In this document: one piece after another, positions 1-8,084 of the stretch
How positions within the stretch are numbered: position 1 is the stretch's first letter
Layout: each line of letters begins with the position of its first letter
Source of the DNA: Verrucomicrobiaceae bacterium
GTDB lineage: Bacteria > Verrucomicrobiota > Verrucomicrobiia > Verrucomicrobiales > Verrucomicrobiaceae
NCBI GenBank assembly: GCA_027490195.1
Contig: JAIXYN010000069.1
Span: 62,001-126,000, forward strand
Direction: 5' to 3'
DNA length: 64,000 nt
Program-made: the position numbers and the translations under genes
The notes under the pieces: generated by a model
What the model was told of the DNA's origin: nothing
The model's input: the letters and a program-made list of their open reading frames with translations, nothing else
Databases searched by the model: none

Positions 1-102
1 TCATGGTCTGGAAGCGGCGTAAAACGAAGGCGGCACGCCAATCTCGCGCAGAGTTTTGCAGAAGACTTTAAGGGCAGAGTTCAAGACGCTGCTCAGAGGC
101 AA
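1..102. other. window edge, no supported gene
   Basis: Nothing can be assigned with confidence. The minus strand is open for about 28 codons from around position 84 down to a TGA at 1-3 and would encode a short peptide, but it has no recognisable motif. It lies just downstream of the PIN gene. Confidence 0.3.
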
Positions 103-549
103 TCAGTCTGCCATCAGTCCGGGCTGCGAGTAAGCCGCCAAAAAAGCCTCTGGAGTCATGACTGGAAGACTGCTGCCTCCAAAATCAGAAATATTACGGG
201 TGATAAAAACATCCGCTGCCCCCGCGATGGCCGCCGCCATTTGAAGTGAATCCTCGAAATCAGAGATTCCATGGCTTCTCCACATCATTGCTTCACGGTG
301 ACCGACAGTTGGTACATCGACCATCTCTAACAACGTGTCCATCATCACGGCTGTATCTTCAGACGAGTGCTGTCTTTCGTGGTAGTAGGCCAGAATTGGG
401 AGGGTATGCCATGCCACCATACCTTGATGCACCCCAGAATCACAGAGCATGATCACTTGCTCGCTCGCTGCCTTGCCGGGGCGCGGCAGGCCGGATGATT
501 CCAAGACCAAGCTGTCCAGCAGCACATTGGCATCCAGCAGAAGTCTCAT
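103..549 (-). CDS. PIN-domain ribonuclease, VapC-like toxin
   Basis: A 148-residue single PIN domain, the expected size for a VapC toxin. PIN toxins are metal-dependent RNases. The acidic active site can be read as Asp6 in the N-terminal LLLDANVLLD strand, Asp97/Glu99/Asp100 in SDFED, and Asp122 in the TRNISDF motif near the C terminus. The ATG at 549 is preferred over in-frame upstream starts because it begins directly at the PIN strand and overlaps the stop of the upstream antitoxin-like gene by four bases (ATGA). That is the usual coupling of antitoxin followed by toxin. The family call is firm; the toxin role is inferred from the gene pair. Confidence 0.85.
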   Translation of the reverse strand: MRLLLDANVLLDSLVLESSGLPRPGKAASEQVIMLCDSGVHQGMVAWHTLPILAYYHERQHSSEDTAVMMDTLLEMVDVPTVGHREAMMWRSHGISDFEDSLQMAAAIAGAADVFITRNISDFGGSSLPVMTPEAFLAAYSQPGLMAD

Positions 550-800
550 GACTTGCGCAGGTGCTTGTGATTGATGTGAGTCAGCCAGGCATCGTTCGGG
601 TCGGTGATCCGACGCGCGGAGCCTCCCCATTTTTGAACAAATCCAGTGGGTTTTTTGGGCAGTGTTGCCGGCACCTGAGCAGGCATTGATGCAGCTACTT
701 CGAAGGAAATAGCATCGCCCTCGACATGAAACTTCACCCAATGATCCCCGCTGGACAGTCCAAGAGTCCCAAGAGGTGTGGATGTTGTCAGCGTGTTCAT
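546..800 (-). CDS. probable antitoxin of the PIN pair
   Basis: An 84-residue protein directly upstream of and overlapping the PIN gene. It begins MNTLTTSTPLG. The N-terminal half is predicted to be beta-rich, and the C-terminal part contains basic and aromatic residues. I do not see a clear AbrB, RHH or Phd signature, so the DNA-binding fold is not identified. The antitoxin call rests on size, order and the ATGA overlap. An in-frame start at 827 would add nine residues with no obvious benefit. Confidence 0.6.
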   Translation of the reverse strand: MNTLTTSTPLGTLGLSSGDHWVKFHVEGDAISFEVAASMPAQVPATLPKKPTGFVQKWGGSARRITDPNDAWLTHINHKHLRKS

Positions 801-1044
801 TGGGCGAGGGTAACCGCCTGCACTCAAATCGTCAAGCTGTGGGGGCTCTGCATGCTTCCGAGGTTCATTAGGCGAAGTCCTAGTTCGCCATCAGCACTCG
901 CAAAAAGCGTCCCTGCGAAGAGACTGATTCTCAAGAGGCTTTGGAAGCCTTTTTTGATTGTCCTTTGGCATGCGGTGCGCTTGATTTTTCCGGTTTTCCG
1001 TATTCTGGAAAATTCCGCACCTCTTATCTCATACACCACACCCC

Positions 1045-1395
1045 ATGAAGAAAATCGCACTCACCCTCCTGCTTGTCGTCGCCAGTCTTGGCTCTGCCTC
1101 TGCCGATGCAGTCATCAAGGATGTCATGAAGAAAGATTTCAAGCCCGAGGACGCCATCGCCAAAAAAGTGGGCAAAGGCGAAGCCACCGACGCTGAGCTG
1201 GACACTCTGATCAAAGATGTGGCGGCGATCAGCGCGGCCACGCCATCGAAGGGGGACAAGGGCGTCTGGGCCGAGAAGACCAAAGCCATGTCCGCAGCGC
1301 TGGCCAAGGTGAAAGCCAAGGACGCCAGTGGCATGAGCGAGTGGAAGAAGGCCGTCAATTGCAAGGCCTGCCACGACGTGTTCAAGGGTAAGTAA
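1045..1395 (+). CDS. secreted class II (c'-type) cytochrome c-like protein
   Basis: 116 residues with a clear signal peptide (MKKIALTLLLVVASLGSASA) and a lysine-rich, helical mature part. The heme motif C106-KA-C109-H110 lies almost at the C terminus, which is the layout of four-helix-bundle c' cytochromes rather than of class I cytochrome c, where the motif is N-terminal. It probably acts in the periplasm as an electron carrier or small-ligand-binding heme protein. It appears to be transcribed alone, with a hairpin terminator right after it. The partner is unknown. Confidence 0.8.
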   Translation: MKKIALTLLLVVASLGSASADAVIKDVMKKDFKPEDAIAKKVGKGEATDAELDTLIKDVAAISAATPSKGDKGVWAEKTKAMSAALAKVKAKDASGMSEWKKAVNCKACHDVFKGK

Positions 1396-1418
1396 GCTTT
1401 GGCACATCTGATTTTTCG

Positions 1419-1455
1419 GGGGCTCCGCTCGCAAGAGCGGAGCCTTCTTTATTTC
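1419..1455 (+). terminator. rho-independent terminator after the c'-type cytochrome
   Basis: A perfect 10-bp stem (GGCTCCGCTC at 1421-1430, GAGCGGAGCC at 1435-1444) with a GCAA tetraloop is followed by the T-rich run TTCTTTATTTCT. It lies 25 bases after the cytochrome stop codon. Confidence 0.85.
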
Positions 1456-1498
1456 TGCTTCTTGCGTGTCTGGGAGGATGCTCCAATATCCGCCAACC

Positions 1499-2623
1499 AT
1501 GTCCACCACCTACCACATCATTCCCACTGAAGCCCACAACGCACTCGTCCGCGCCGCCTACCAGCATCGTGGCTATACCCAGGTGGAAGCCAACGACGGC
1601 GCGCGGTTTTGTGAGATGGCCTCAGCGCACGGCATTCGCACTCACAACGTCATCAAGGCGCTGCATCTTGACCACCTTTTCGGCAGCGGCACAGGTGGCT
1701 GCAAACCGGGCGCGGAGATCGAAGTGATCAAAAAGCCCTTCGCGGCCAGCGAAGCCTGGGACGGCAAATTGAAACTCGGCCAGAGCGTGGCCTTCAGTGC
1801 CATGGAGCGCTGCATTGAGATGGCCGACAAATACGGCATCGGCCAGGTCAGTGTGGACAATGCCTTCCACTACCTCTGGGGTGGTGGCTACGTGATGGAC
1901 GCCGCCAAGAAAGGCTACATCGCCTACACGAACTGCACATCTACCCTCGGTGAAGTCGTCCCCTTTGGCGGCAAGTTCCCCGTGCTGGGCACCAATCCGC
2001 ACTCCTGGGGCCTGCCCACTCAGGACGCCTGCGGTTTCCCGATCGTGATCGACTGGGCCACTTCCACCGTGGCCATGGGCCGCGTGCAGCAGCTCAAGCG
2101 CGAAGGCAAGCCTCTCCCTCCCGGTGCCGCCGTGGACAAGGATGGCAAACCCACCACCGATGCGAATGAAGCCGCCTGGCTCATGCCCTTCGGTGCGCAC
2201 AAAGGCTACGGCCTCTCCCTCCTCATCGAAGTCATGGGTGGCATGATCGGCGGTGGCCTGCCCACCTTGCGCGGCGGCGGTGCGCACCCCGACATCAAAT
2301 CGAAGCCCTTCCCGGCCGGCGAGAAGCGCACCAGCAGCTTCTACTTTCAGGTCATCCACCCCGACGCCATCAGCACCGGCCTATTCTCCAATGGTCGCAA
2401 CTTCAACGATAACATCAAAGCGGTGATCGATGACATTCTCGGCCATGGCAACGAAGGCTGCATGCTCCCTGGACAGCCCGAAGCCCAAAACGCCGCCCAC
2501 ACCGCCAAAGCCGGCGGCCTCCTCTTCAGCACCGCCGAAGTCGAAGCCCTCAACGAGATCGCCGATGAAGCAGGCGTGGCCCGCTTTGATGTCGCGGCTC
2601 TGGGCACGTATGACGTGCCGTGA
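1499..2623 (+). CDS. Ldh2-family malate/L-lactate/ureidoglycolate-type dehydrogenase
   Basis: A 374-residue protein of the Ldh2/MDH2 oxidoreductase family, NAD(P)-dependent enzymes that interconvert 2-hydroxy and 2-oxo acids and are unrelated to classical Rossmann LDH. Visible family features are the SAHGIRTHN segment with the conserved His44 near the N terminus, the central PVLGTNPHSWGLPT stretch, and a glycine-rich HKGYGLSLLIEVMGG segment. The ATG at 1499 begins the conserved N terminus; a GTG 33 bases upstream would add residues that are not family-like. The substrate cannot be told from sequence. It is monocistronic, between a terminator and a convergent operon. Confidence 0.85.
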   Translation: MSTTYHIIPTEAHNALVRAAYQHRGYTQVEANDGARFCEMASAHGIRTHNVIKALHLDHLFGSGTGGCKPGAEIEVIKKPFAASEAWDGKLKLGQSVAFSAMERCIEMADKYGIGQVSVDNAFHYLWGGGYVMDAAKKGYIAYTNCTSTLGEVVPFGGKFPVLGTNPHSWGLPTQDACGFPIVIDWATSTVAMGRVQQLKREGKPLPPGAAVDKDGKPTTDANEAAWLMPFGAHKGYGLSLLIEVMGGMIGGGLPTLRGGGAHPDIKSKPFPAGEKRTSSFYFQVIHPDAISTGLFSNGRNFNDNIKAVIDDILGHGNEGCMLPGQPEAQNAAHTAKAGGLLFSTAEVEALNEIADEAGVARFDVAALGTYDVP

Positions 2624-2639
2624 GGTACGTGGAGGGATT

Positions 2640-2785
2640 TGGAGCACCTCGGGCGCGGCAGCGTACTGGAGTGCTCCAGTCCTCTGGAGCTTTGCAGAGG
2701 CCATAGAACGTTCGAAAGCGCCTGAGGAACGGCGCACTCCAAGACGCTTACGCGTGATGCGGAGTGCTCCAGCAAAGCTGCGGCC
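2640..2785. repeat. intergenic repeat-like segment (GGAGTGCTCCAG units)
   Basis: The 160-base gap between two convergent gene ends holds short palindromic words such as GGAGTGCTCCAG, present twice (near 2669 and 2760), and inverted words around GCTTTGC. It has the look of a folded intergenic REP-type sequence, possibly serving as a bidirectional transcription end. No second full copy was found in this window. Confidence 0.4.
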
Positions 2786-4129
2786 TCAGTAAATCATCGC
2801 ATTATCCGGCGCGGTAGTCTCTTCCACTTTTGTCGCTTCAATGATGGGGACTGTCTGAGTCCCTTCCTTTTTGTAGCTCATCTTGCCGACCACCTTCACC
2901 CAGGTCATATCCTTGAACTCGGGGGCCTTCTTGCCAAAGTCGAGCGGCACGGAATAGGGGCGGGCATCGGCAGCGCAGCATTGGACCAGCATGCGGAAGA
3001 TGCGCAGGCGGTGGCCGTCGGTATTGTTCACTTTCTCGGGCAAAATCTGCGCCACGGTTTCGACCATCTGACCGGTCAGCACCTTCTGCACTTCGACATC
3101 GCCACCCGTGTAGTAGAGTTCAGGCACTTCGAGGATGAAGTTGCCCTCTTTGCTCTGCGGCACCTGTTTCTTGAGATCTTCGAGGGTGAAGGTGCCGTAG
3201 CTCTTGGAGGCTTGGGCGGGAGGCGGGATGTTCTTCGGCGGTGTCTTGGTTTCTGCGGCGGCGGCAGAGGCAGCGGCGACTCCGGGCGGCGGTGTGGTCG
3301 CGGGCTTGGCGGCTTCTCCAGCAGGTCCAAGAGTCTGGGGACTCACCATGGCGGGGGGCAGATCAGCTGGCTTCTCCGGGGTGACTATCGCCACCGTGGT
3401 GGCGGCAACTGGCTGACCGGCGTTCTTGGTCTTCTTTTGCAGCGAGAACTGATCGGCTCGCGAGGTGTCCGTGTAGTTGGGATCGTACAGCCCCTTGTTC
3501 ACGATGGCGTTCGAACTGTAGCGGTCCGGCGTGGAAATCGCAGCCCATGACAGCGGTGCAGCAAGAATGAGCAATACCGCAATGCGGCCCGGCCAGGAAC
3601 TCTCGTCCAGGATGCCGTGCGCATGTCCTTCGTGGCTGTGGGCATGGGTGTGTCCGTGATCATGGCCGCAGCAGCTCTCTTTCTTCGCATGATCGTGCGA
3701 GTGGTCATGTCCGCAGTCTTTGTGGGCGTGATCGCAGGTTCCATGTTCATGGACGTGCTCGTGAGCATGGTCATGGCCGCAGGCACCGTGTTTGTGATCA
3801 TGGCTGTGATCATGGCTGTGATCATGGCCGCAGCTTTCGCCATGCTTGTGCGCGTGGTCGTGTCCACAATCCTTGTGATCGTGGTCATGGTCGTCATGCG
3901 AGTGGTCATGTCCTTCGCAGCCAGCATCCTCGGCTCCCATGGTCAGCAGGTTGAAGAGTCCCAGCACGGCAAGGCCGATGCCGGACACCAGCACCATCGG
4001 GCGGAAGATGCCATCTGGCGGCAGGTAGTTGATCAGACGACCGCTGATATAGAAATACAGCAGTACGCCGCCCCATAGAAAGAGCATGGCGACACTGAGA
4101 AGATGAACGAGGGTGCGGGTTCCACTCAT
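2786..4129 (-). CDS. TIGR03943-family permease partner with histidine-rich metal-binding region
   Basis: A 447-residue membrane protein. Two TM helices lie in the first 65 residues ([19 protein letters not shown] and an [18 protein letters not shown] segment), followed by about 110 residues dominated by His, Asp, Gly and Cys (GHDHSHDH-type units), a third TM near 185-200, a Pro/Ala-rich linker, and a C-terminal domain ending with the family motif [13 protein letters not shown]. Family members (YcgQ type) form a conserved pair with a DUF318 permease, which here is the gene immediately upstream, six bases away. The His-rich block suggests binding of Zn, Ni, Co or Cu. Proteins of this family are usually much shorter, so the block looks like an insertion. 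Metal identity and direction of transport are not known. Confidence 0.8.
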   Translation of the reverse strand: MSGTRTLVHLLSVAMLFLWGGVLLYFYISGRLINYLPPDGIFRPMVLVSGIGLAVLGLFNLLTMGAEDAGCEGHDHSHDDHDHDHKDCGHDHAHKHGESCGHDHSHDHSHDHKHGACGHDHAHEHVHEHGTCDHAHKDCGHDHSHDHAKKESCCGHDHGHTHAHSHEGHAHGILDESSWPGRIAVLLILAAPLSWAAISTPDRYSSNAIVNKGLYDPNYTDTSRADQFSLQKKTKNAGQPVAATTVAIVTPEKPADLPPAMVSPQTLGPAGEAAKPATTPPPGVAAASAAAAETKTPPKNIPPPAQASKSYGTFTLEDLKKQVPQSKEGNFILEVPELYYTGGDVEVQKVLTGQMVETVAQILPEKVNNTDGHRLRIFRMLVQCCAADARPYSVPLDFGKKAPEFKDMTWVKVVGKMSYKKEGTQTVPIIEATKVEETTAPDNAMIY

Positions 4130-4135
4130 GGCAAT

Positions 4136-5125
4136 TTAGGGTTTGATGTGCAGATGTTGAATCAGGTTCATCCATGGCCCCGAAAGCAGACCGATGAGGA
4201 TGAAAAGACCGATCAGGAGAGATACGACCACCTTGCGCTGGAAGACGCTGGAGTACATGAACAGGAGCTTGATGTCCATCATCGGGCCGAAGACCAGGAA
4301 GGCCAGCTTGGCCGCCATTGAGAAGGCGGTCATCGGCGCGGCAATGAAGGCGTCCGAGGTGCTGCACAGCGAAAGCACGATGGCCAAGCCCATCAGGGAA
4401 GGGACCGCCAGCCAGTCATTGCCAGCAACGGTGTTTAGCAGACCTTGATTGATCTGCGTATTAAACACCGACGTGATGACCACGCCGATGGCGAAGTACA
4501 TCGCCGTGTCCAGGAAGTCACGCATGGAACTGCGCATGGCATGCACCAGTTTCCCATTGAAGTGCGCAGCAGGCGCGTGCACGTGGCCGTGATCGTCTTC
4601 AGCCTCTGCATTCGCAATCTTGTTGGCAATGCTCGCCCGCAGCACCTGACCCGGCTTGAATCGCAACACCACGAGACCCACGATTACCGCCACCAGGTAG
4701 CCCAGCGACAGACGCGCGATCGTCATTGTCGCATTGCCCGCCGTGGCCCAGCTCAGGCCCTGAAATTCCTTGAACGCCGTCAGTGTGCTGATCGCCACGA
4801 TGGGGTTCATGATCGGCGCGGAAAGCATGTAGGTCACCGCGCAGGACAGCGGCAGCCCCTTCTGCACCAGCCGCCGGATCACCGGCACGACCGCGCACTC
4901 GCAGACTGGAAACACTAGGCCGAGGAAGCCCGCGATCAGCGTCGCCAGAATCTTGCTCTTCGGCAGCACCCGGTCGAGCAGCTTGGCCGGCAGAAAGGCG
5001 TCGATAATCCCGGAAAACACCGTGCCGATGAGAATATAAGGAGCGCCTTCGAAGACAATGCTCAGGAAGGCCATGAGGATGTCCCCCATGCGGCTGGGTG
5101 CGGGCAGATCGGCGAGAAAAATCAT
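4136..5125 (-). CDS. DUF318/YcgR-type predicted permease
   Basis: A 329-residue polytopic membrane protein with about eight hydrophobic segments. Family traits include FPVCECAVVPVIRRL, containing the conserved C-E-C, and the repeated small-residue segment SAPIMNPIVAISTLTAF. A short His-containing loop (DDHGHVHAPAAHF) sits in the middle, matching the His-rich character of its partner. DUF318 permeases are thought to export or move small inorganic ions; some are linked to arsenic or zinc. The ATG at 5125 starts the operon. No recognisable metal-regulator box was found in the 335 bases upstream. Confidence 0.8.
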   Translation of the reverse strand: MIFLADLPAPSRMGDILMAFLSIVFEGAPYILIGTVFSGIIDAFLPAKLLDRVLPKSKILATLIAGFLGLVFPVCECAVVPVIRRLVQKGLPLSCAVTYMLSAPIMNPIVAISTLTAFKEFQGLSWATAGNATMTIARLSLGYLVAVIVGLVVLRFKPGQVLRASIANKIANAEAEDDHGHVHAPAAHFNGKLVHAMRSSMRDFLDTAMYFAIGVVITSVFNTQINQGLLNTVAGNDWLAVPSLMGLAIVLSLCSTSDAFIAAPMTAFSMAAKLAFLVFGPMMDIKLLFMYSSVFQRKVVVSLLIGLFILIGLLSGPWMNLIQHLHIKP

Positions 5126-5460
5126 GTGGTTGGGAGGAAGACTTCTAAACGCGCCGATAAGGCGTGTTCAAGCGAGAAAGAACGGGGGATTGGAGGAATG
5201 TCGAACGACGAATGCAAAATGCCTTAGGGTGCCAGAAGGTCAAACGTGCCACCGAATCACAATCGTCATCCTCCTTTTCGTCTTCGACTCCTGCGCATGG
5301 AATGAAGACCACGAAGCTCTCCTATTGGGACATCGAGGAAAAATAGCCGCGCATTGTGCCTGCCTTGCGCATCCGTGAGCAGGATTTGCGATGGCCTATG
5401 AGGACGGGGGATTGGTGCGTTGATGGGGTAACGCGCACCAACTCCAACTCGACTCCACCC
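5126..5460. other. intergenic region between divergent metal-related genes
   Basis: A 335-base non-coding stretch that should carry the divergent promoters of the permease operon and the small cysteine protein. It contains the word GAATGTCGAACGACGAATGC at 5196-5215, related to the ATTCGTCATT-type repeats at 6876 and 48225. Short open frames here have no coding character that I can support. Confidence 0.4.
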
Positions 5461-5688
5461 ATGAAATCGCTTCTCGCTCCTCTTCTTCTCAGTCTGGCCA
5501 TGACCGCCACCGTGTTCGCCGCCTGGCCCATCAATGATGAATGCCCTGTGGATCACAAAGCCTCGCGTCCGATCTATCGTGTGAAGACGGATGAAGGCTT
5601 TGTCTCCTTCTGCTGCGTGGACTGCATGCAAAAATTTGCCAAATCTCCCGGCGCCTATCCGGTGAAGAAGAAAGAAGTGGCGAAATAA
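5461..5688 (+). CDS. small secreted YHS-like cysteine protein
   Basis: 75 residues. The signal peptide MKSLLAPLLLSLAMTATVFA is followed by a mature part of about 55 residues with Cys in NDECPVDH and in the FCCVDCMQKF motif, and then SPGAYP. This order (a CPVD-type entry, then FCC..C..KF..P..Y) is that of YHS/TRASH-like metal-binding modules found next to metal transporters. The ATG at 5461 is chosen because it starts the signal peptide; upstream in-frame residues are not secretory. Its position next to the permease pair suggests a periplasmic metal-binding role. A hairpin follows the gene. Confidence 0.7.
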   Translation: MKSLLAPLLLSLAMTATVFAAWPINDECPVDHKASRPIYRVKTDEGFVSFCCVDCMQKFAKSPGAYPVKKKEVAK

Positions 5689-5720
5689 GCCTCGGCATCG
5701 GCACTGACACGATATAAAAA

Positions 5721-5746
5721 GCACGGGATCTACGATGATCCCGTGC
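5721..5746 (+). terminator. hairpin after the YHS-like gene
   Basis: A perfect 10-bp inverted repeat, GCACGGGATC (5721-5730) and GATCCCGTGC (5737-5746), with a 6-base loop. There is no strong T-run, only a pyrimidine-rich CCGCTTCCTTC. It is probably a transcription end. Confidence 0.6.
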
Positions 5747-5943
5747 ACCGCTTCCTTCGCCATACAGCCCTCTGGGACGTAGGTTGGGTGTGTTTGGCGG
5801 GCAGGACACCCTGCTTCACACAAACCCTCCTTCGCCAAACTGCCCGACTGCGAGGTCGCCCCTACGCCATAGCGCCTGCAGCACGCCAATGCACGGGCAG
5901 GCTGTCGCCACACCCACCCCAAAATAACCCAGGCACCGCTGAT

Positions 5944-5964
5944 CTGGCTCGGACAACAGACCAG
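5944..5964. promoter_or_regulatory. operator copy 1 of the GntR/LacI-type regulon
   Basis: A 21-bp site with arms CTGG(C) and ACCAG. It reads CTGGCTCG, then GACAAC, then AGACCAG. It differs from the copy at 8018 at only two positions. It ends 47 bases before the ATG of the SDR gene at 6012. Confidence 0.8.
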
Positions 5965-6011
5965 CGACATACCCTTGAGCCCGCCGAAATGCGCTGGCCT
6001 TATAGCGACCC

Positions 6012-6797
6012 ATGTCCTCTACTCATCCATTTGATCTCAAGGAACGCAGTATCTGGGTCTTTGGCGGCGCTGGTTATCTCGGCGCGCCTGTCGTGGCCCA
6101 ACTGGCAGAAATGCAGGCTCGTGTGCTCTGCGTGGATCTGGCAGATCGCGCTGCGGAGATGATCAAGACCGCAGGTCTGGAGGCGCAGGTAAGTGCGGCC
6201 TCACTCAATGCCGCAGACATCCCAGCCGTGGAAGCATTTGTTCAAGGGCAGATCGCCGCGCATGGCGTGCCGCATGGATTGGTGGTGATGACCTATGCCT
6301 CAACGGCCAAGCGCTTTGAGGATCTCAGCGCCGAAGATTTCGACATGGCCAATCACGGCAACCTCACCGCCACCTTCATCCTCGCGCGTGCCGTCGGCCA
6401 GCACATGGCGGAGCAGGGCAGGGGCAGCATGGTTCTCTTCTCCAGCATGTATGGCAGTGTTTCGCCGGATCCTGCCGTGTATGCCGCGCCGATGAATCCG
6501 AACCCCATCGAGTATGGCGTCGGCAAGGCGGGCATCCAGCAGATGGCGCGCTACTTGGCCGTGCACTGGGGCAGGAAGGGCGTGCGCTGTAACAGCATCT
6601 CGCCCGGTCCATTCCCCAATCCCACGATCCAGTTTCAGCAGCCCAAATTCGTCGAGCGCCTCGCAGAAAAAGTCCCGCTGGGCCGTGTCGGTCAGGCGCC
6701 GGAGATCGCCGGTGCAGTGACCTTCCTCCTCAGCGATGCATCCTCATTCATCACCGGCCAAAATCTCGCCGTAGATGGCGGCTGGACCGCTTGGTGA
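6012..6797 (+). CDS. SDR-family oxidoreductase
   Basis: A 261-residue short-chain dehydrogenase/reductase. The nucleotide-binding motif FGGAGYLG is at residues 18-24 and the catalytic Y168-x3-K172 is in YGVGK, with Ser in LFSSMYG upstream. The C-terminal ITGQNLAVDGG segment is standard for sugar and polyol SDRs. The head of the fold resembles the SDR at 27638-28414 (GGAGLYG, ITGVNLPVDGG), so the two may act in the same pathway. It is preceded by operator copy 1, so it is very likely under the regulator encoded next door on the opposite strand. It probably oxidises or reduces a sugar or sugar acid; the substrate is unknown. Confidence 0.85.
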   Translation: MSSTHPFDLKERSIWVFGGAGYLGAPVVAQLAEMQARVLCVDLADRAAEMIKTAGLEAQVSAASLNAADIPAVEAFVQGQIAAHGVPHGLVVMTYASTAKRFEDLSAEDFDMANHGNLTATFILARAVGQHMAEQGRGSMVLFSSMYGSVSPDPAVYAAPMNPNPIEYGVGKAGIQQMARYLAVHWGRKGVRCNSISPGPFPNPTIQFQQPKFVERLAEKVPLGRVGQAPEIAGAVTFLLSDASSFITGQNLAVDGGWTAW

Positions 6798-6809
6798 ACC
6801 GCTCCCCCC

Positions 6810-6848
6810 AAAGTACTCACGAGCTTCAACTCGTTCTGGAAGCGCCGC
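6810..6848 (+). repeat. partial copy of the AAAGTACTCACGAGC dispersed repeat
   Basis: Begins AAAGTACTCACGAGCTTC and continues with AACTCGTTCTGGAAGCG. It matches the left half of the longer element at 14596-14680 with a few changes. It lies between two convergent genes. Confidence 0.6.
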
Positions 6849-6875
6849 GTCATGCTGCGCATCCAAAATTAGAGG

Positions 6876-6931
6876 ATTCGATCATTCGTCCCTCATTCGT
6901 CATTCTTCATTCTGATTTCCTCATTCTTTCT
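6876..6931. repeat. ATTCGTCATTC-type short repeat tract
   Basis: A pyrimidine-rich tract built from repeated words ATTCGTC, ATTCGTCATTC, TTCATTCTG and CTCATTC, ending directly at the regulator stop codon. Related words occur at 5196-5215 and in the long hairpin at 48225-48334. Confidence 0.45.
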
Positions 6932-8017
6932 TCACAGCGTATCCCCCCGGATCATCCGGGGCATCAAACGAATCGCTTTCGGGGGCAGGGTGCCTGCCTC
7001 AGCGAGCTGGCGCGCGGATTTGCACACGCTGCGGGCAAACTGGCCGGTGTTTGCGGCATAGCGGGTGATGGCAGGCACCGTGTGCTGGAGAAAGGTTTCG
7101 TCATCCCGCGAGATCACTGCGATGTCTTGCGGGATGCGTTTGCCTCTCTGCGTGAGATACATCATCACGGTGAGCACATGGATGGCACGGGCGACCACGT
7201 AAGCCGTCGGTGGCCGGACCGAGCGCAGCGCCTTTTCCAGCAGCGCGCAAAGATTGGCTGCAGTGCCATCATGGACGATCACTTGCAAGGTGGGCGCGTG
7301 GGTGCCGCCGAGCGCCTCGCGCAGCCCATGTTCGCTTTGCAGGTCACCCCCGTAATCACCGGCTGGCCGGATGAAAGCGATATGACGGTGGCCTTTGCCA
7401 CTGAGCATGCCGCCTGCATGCCGGCATAGCGCCCGGTAGTCGGCATCGATGGAGGGCAGGCTTATGCCGGGTGCGCAGGAGCCCACCACGAGGCAGGGAA
7501 GCTGGCGCCGCAAGAACCAGCTCTGCACCGGCTCCAGTGAGCCAAACAGCAGCCAGGCCGCCGCAGGTGACCGGGAGGTCAGAGCTTCCAGCGCACGTGC
7601 TGGCGTGGAGGAAAAGCACGCGGTGCTCACATGGATCTCAAAGCTGAAGCCGACACGGGAAAGCTGATCGCGCAAATCATCCACCATCACCACCGTCGAA
7701 GGGGACATTTCCAGCAACGGACGAGGGGAGATGAGCGCGATCACCCGGTCATGCACCGCAGTCTGCTCTTTCACATCTGCTTTGATGCGCCGCCGCTGTC
7801 TGTCGGACACTTCCAAAAAACCATCGCGTTCCAGCTCATGCAGTGCGGCACGCAGCGTGTGGCGGCTCACCTGCAGGCGAGTGCATAGCTCCCTCTCCCC
7901 TGGCAGATGGCCGCGCCAGTGCCCGGCCTGCATGGACTCGCGCAGACTCTGCGCCGTCAGGCTGACCAGGGAAATGCGTTGCGGCAGTCTGGGACTTGAG
8001 GAGGGGGCCGGTTTCAT
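6932..8017 (-). CDS. GntR-type winged-helix / LacI-type sensor transcriptional regulator
   Basis: 361 residues. A GntR-like winged helix lies at about residues 17-80 (GERELCTRLQVSRHTLRAAL is the recognition helix region) and is followed by a type-1 periplasmic-binding-protein sensor fold from about 95 to the end (KGHRHIAFIRP, IAVISRDDETFL). This is the layout of AraR/XylR-like sugar regulators. The start at 8017 (MKPAPSSS) is preferred over upstream ATGs at 8044 and 8086, because the bases just upstream (8018-8038) are an operator that recurs at four other operon heads and so should be non-coding. The operator touching its own start codon indicates autoregulation. The effector is probably a sugar or sugar acid. 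Confidence 0.85.
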   Translation of the reverse strand: MKPAPSSSPRLPQRISLVSLTAQSLRESMQAGHWRGHLPGERELCTRLQVSRHTLRAALHELERDGFLEVSDRQRRRIKADVKEQTAVHDRVIALISPRPLLEMSPSTVVMVDDLRDQLSRVGFSFEIHVSTACFSSTPARALEALTSRSPAAAWLLFGSLEPVQSWFLRRQLPCLVVGSCAPGISLPSIDADYRALCRHAGGMLSGKGHRHIAFIRPAGDYGGDLQSEHGLREALGGTHAPTLQVIVHDGTAANLCALLEKALRSVRPPTAYVVARAIHVLTVMMYLTQRGKRIPQDIAVISRDDETFLQHTVPAITRYAANTGQFARSVCKSARQLAEAGTLPPKAIRLMPRMIRGDTL

Positions 8018-8038
8018 CTGGTTTGGACAACAGACCAG
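8018..8038. promoter_or_regulatory. operator copy 2, divergent and autoregulatory
   Basis: 21 bp: CTGGTTTG, then GACAAC, then AGACCAG. It abuts the regulator start codon (8017, minus strand) with no gap and lies 46 bases before the RraA-like gene at 8085. One site can therefore control both directions. Confidence 0.85.
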
Positions 8039-8084
8039 AATCATGACGTTGTGACAAATCGTTTCAGCAGCCTGTTTGCTTTCC

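Larger units (their letters stand above)
5689..6011. other. intergenic region with hairpin and operator
   Basis: A 323-base non-coding stretch. It holds the hairpin at 5721, a GC-rich middle with no supported gene, and the first copy of the regulon operator at 5944. A long open frame crossing it on the plus strand overlaps the SDR gene in another frame and is a shadow. Confidence 0.5.

Noticed and set aside
3690-3910. Possible CRISPR or tandem repeat array
   Set aside because: The regular CATG/GATC words come from His-Asp codons in the permease partner and have no constant repeat-spacer structure.
3499-4078. Long open frames on several strands across the His-rich region, including a hydrophobic one on the plus strand
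   Set aside because: The repeated His/Asp codons of the minus-strand gene leave other frames open by chance; the family match is clear only for the minus-strand protein.
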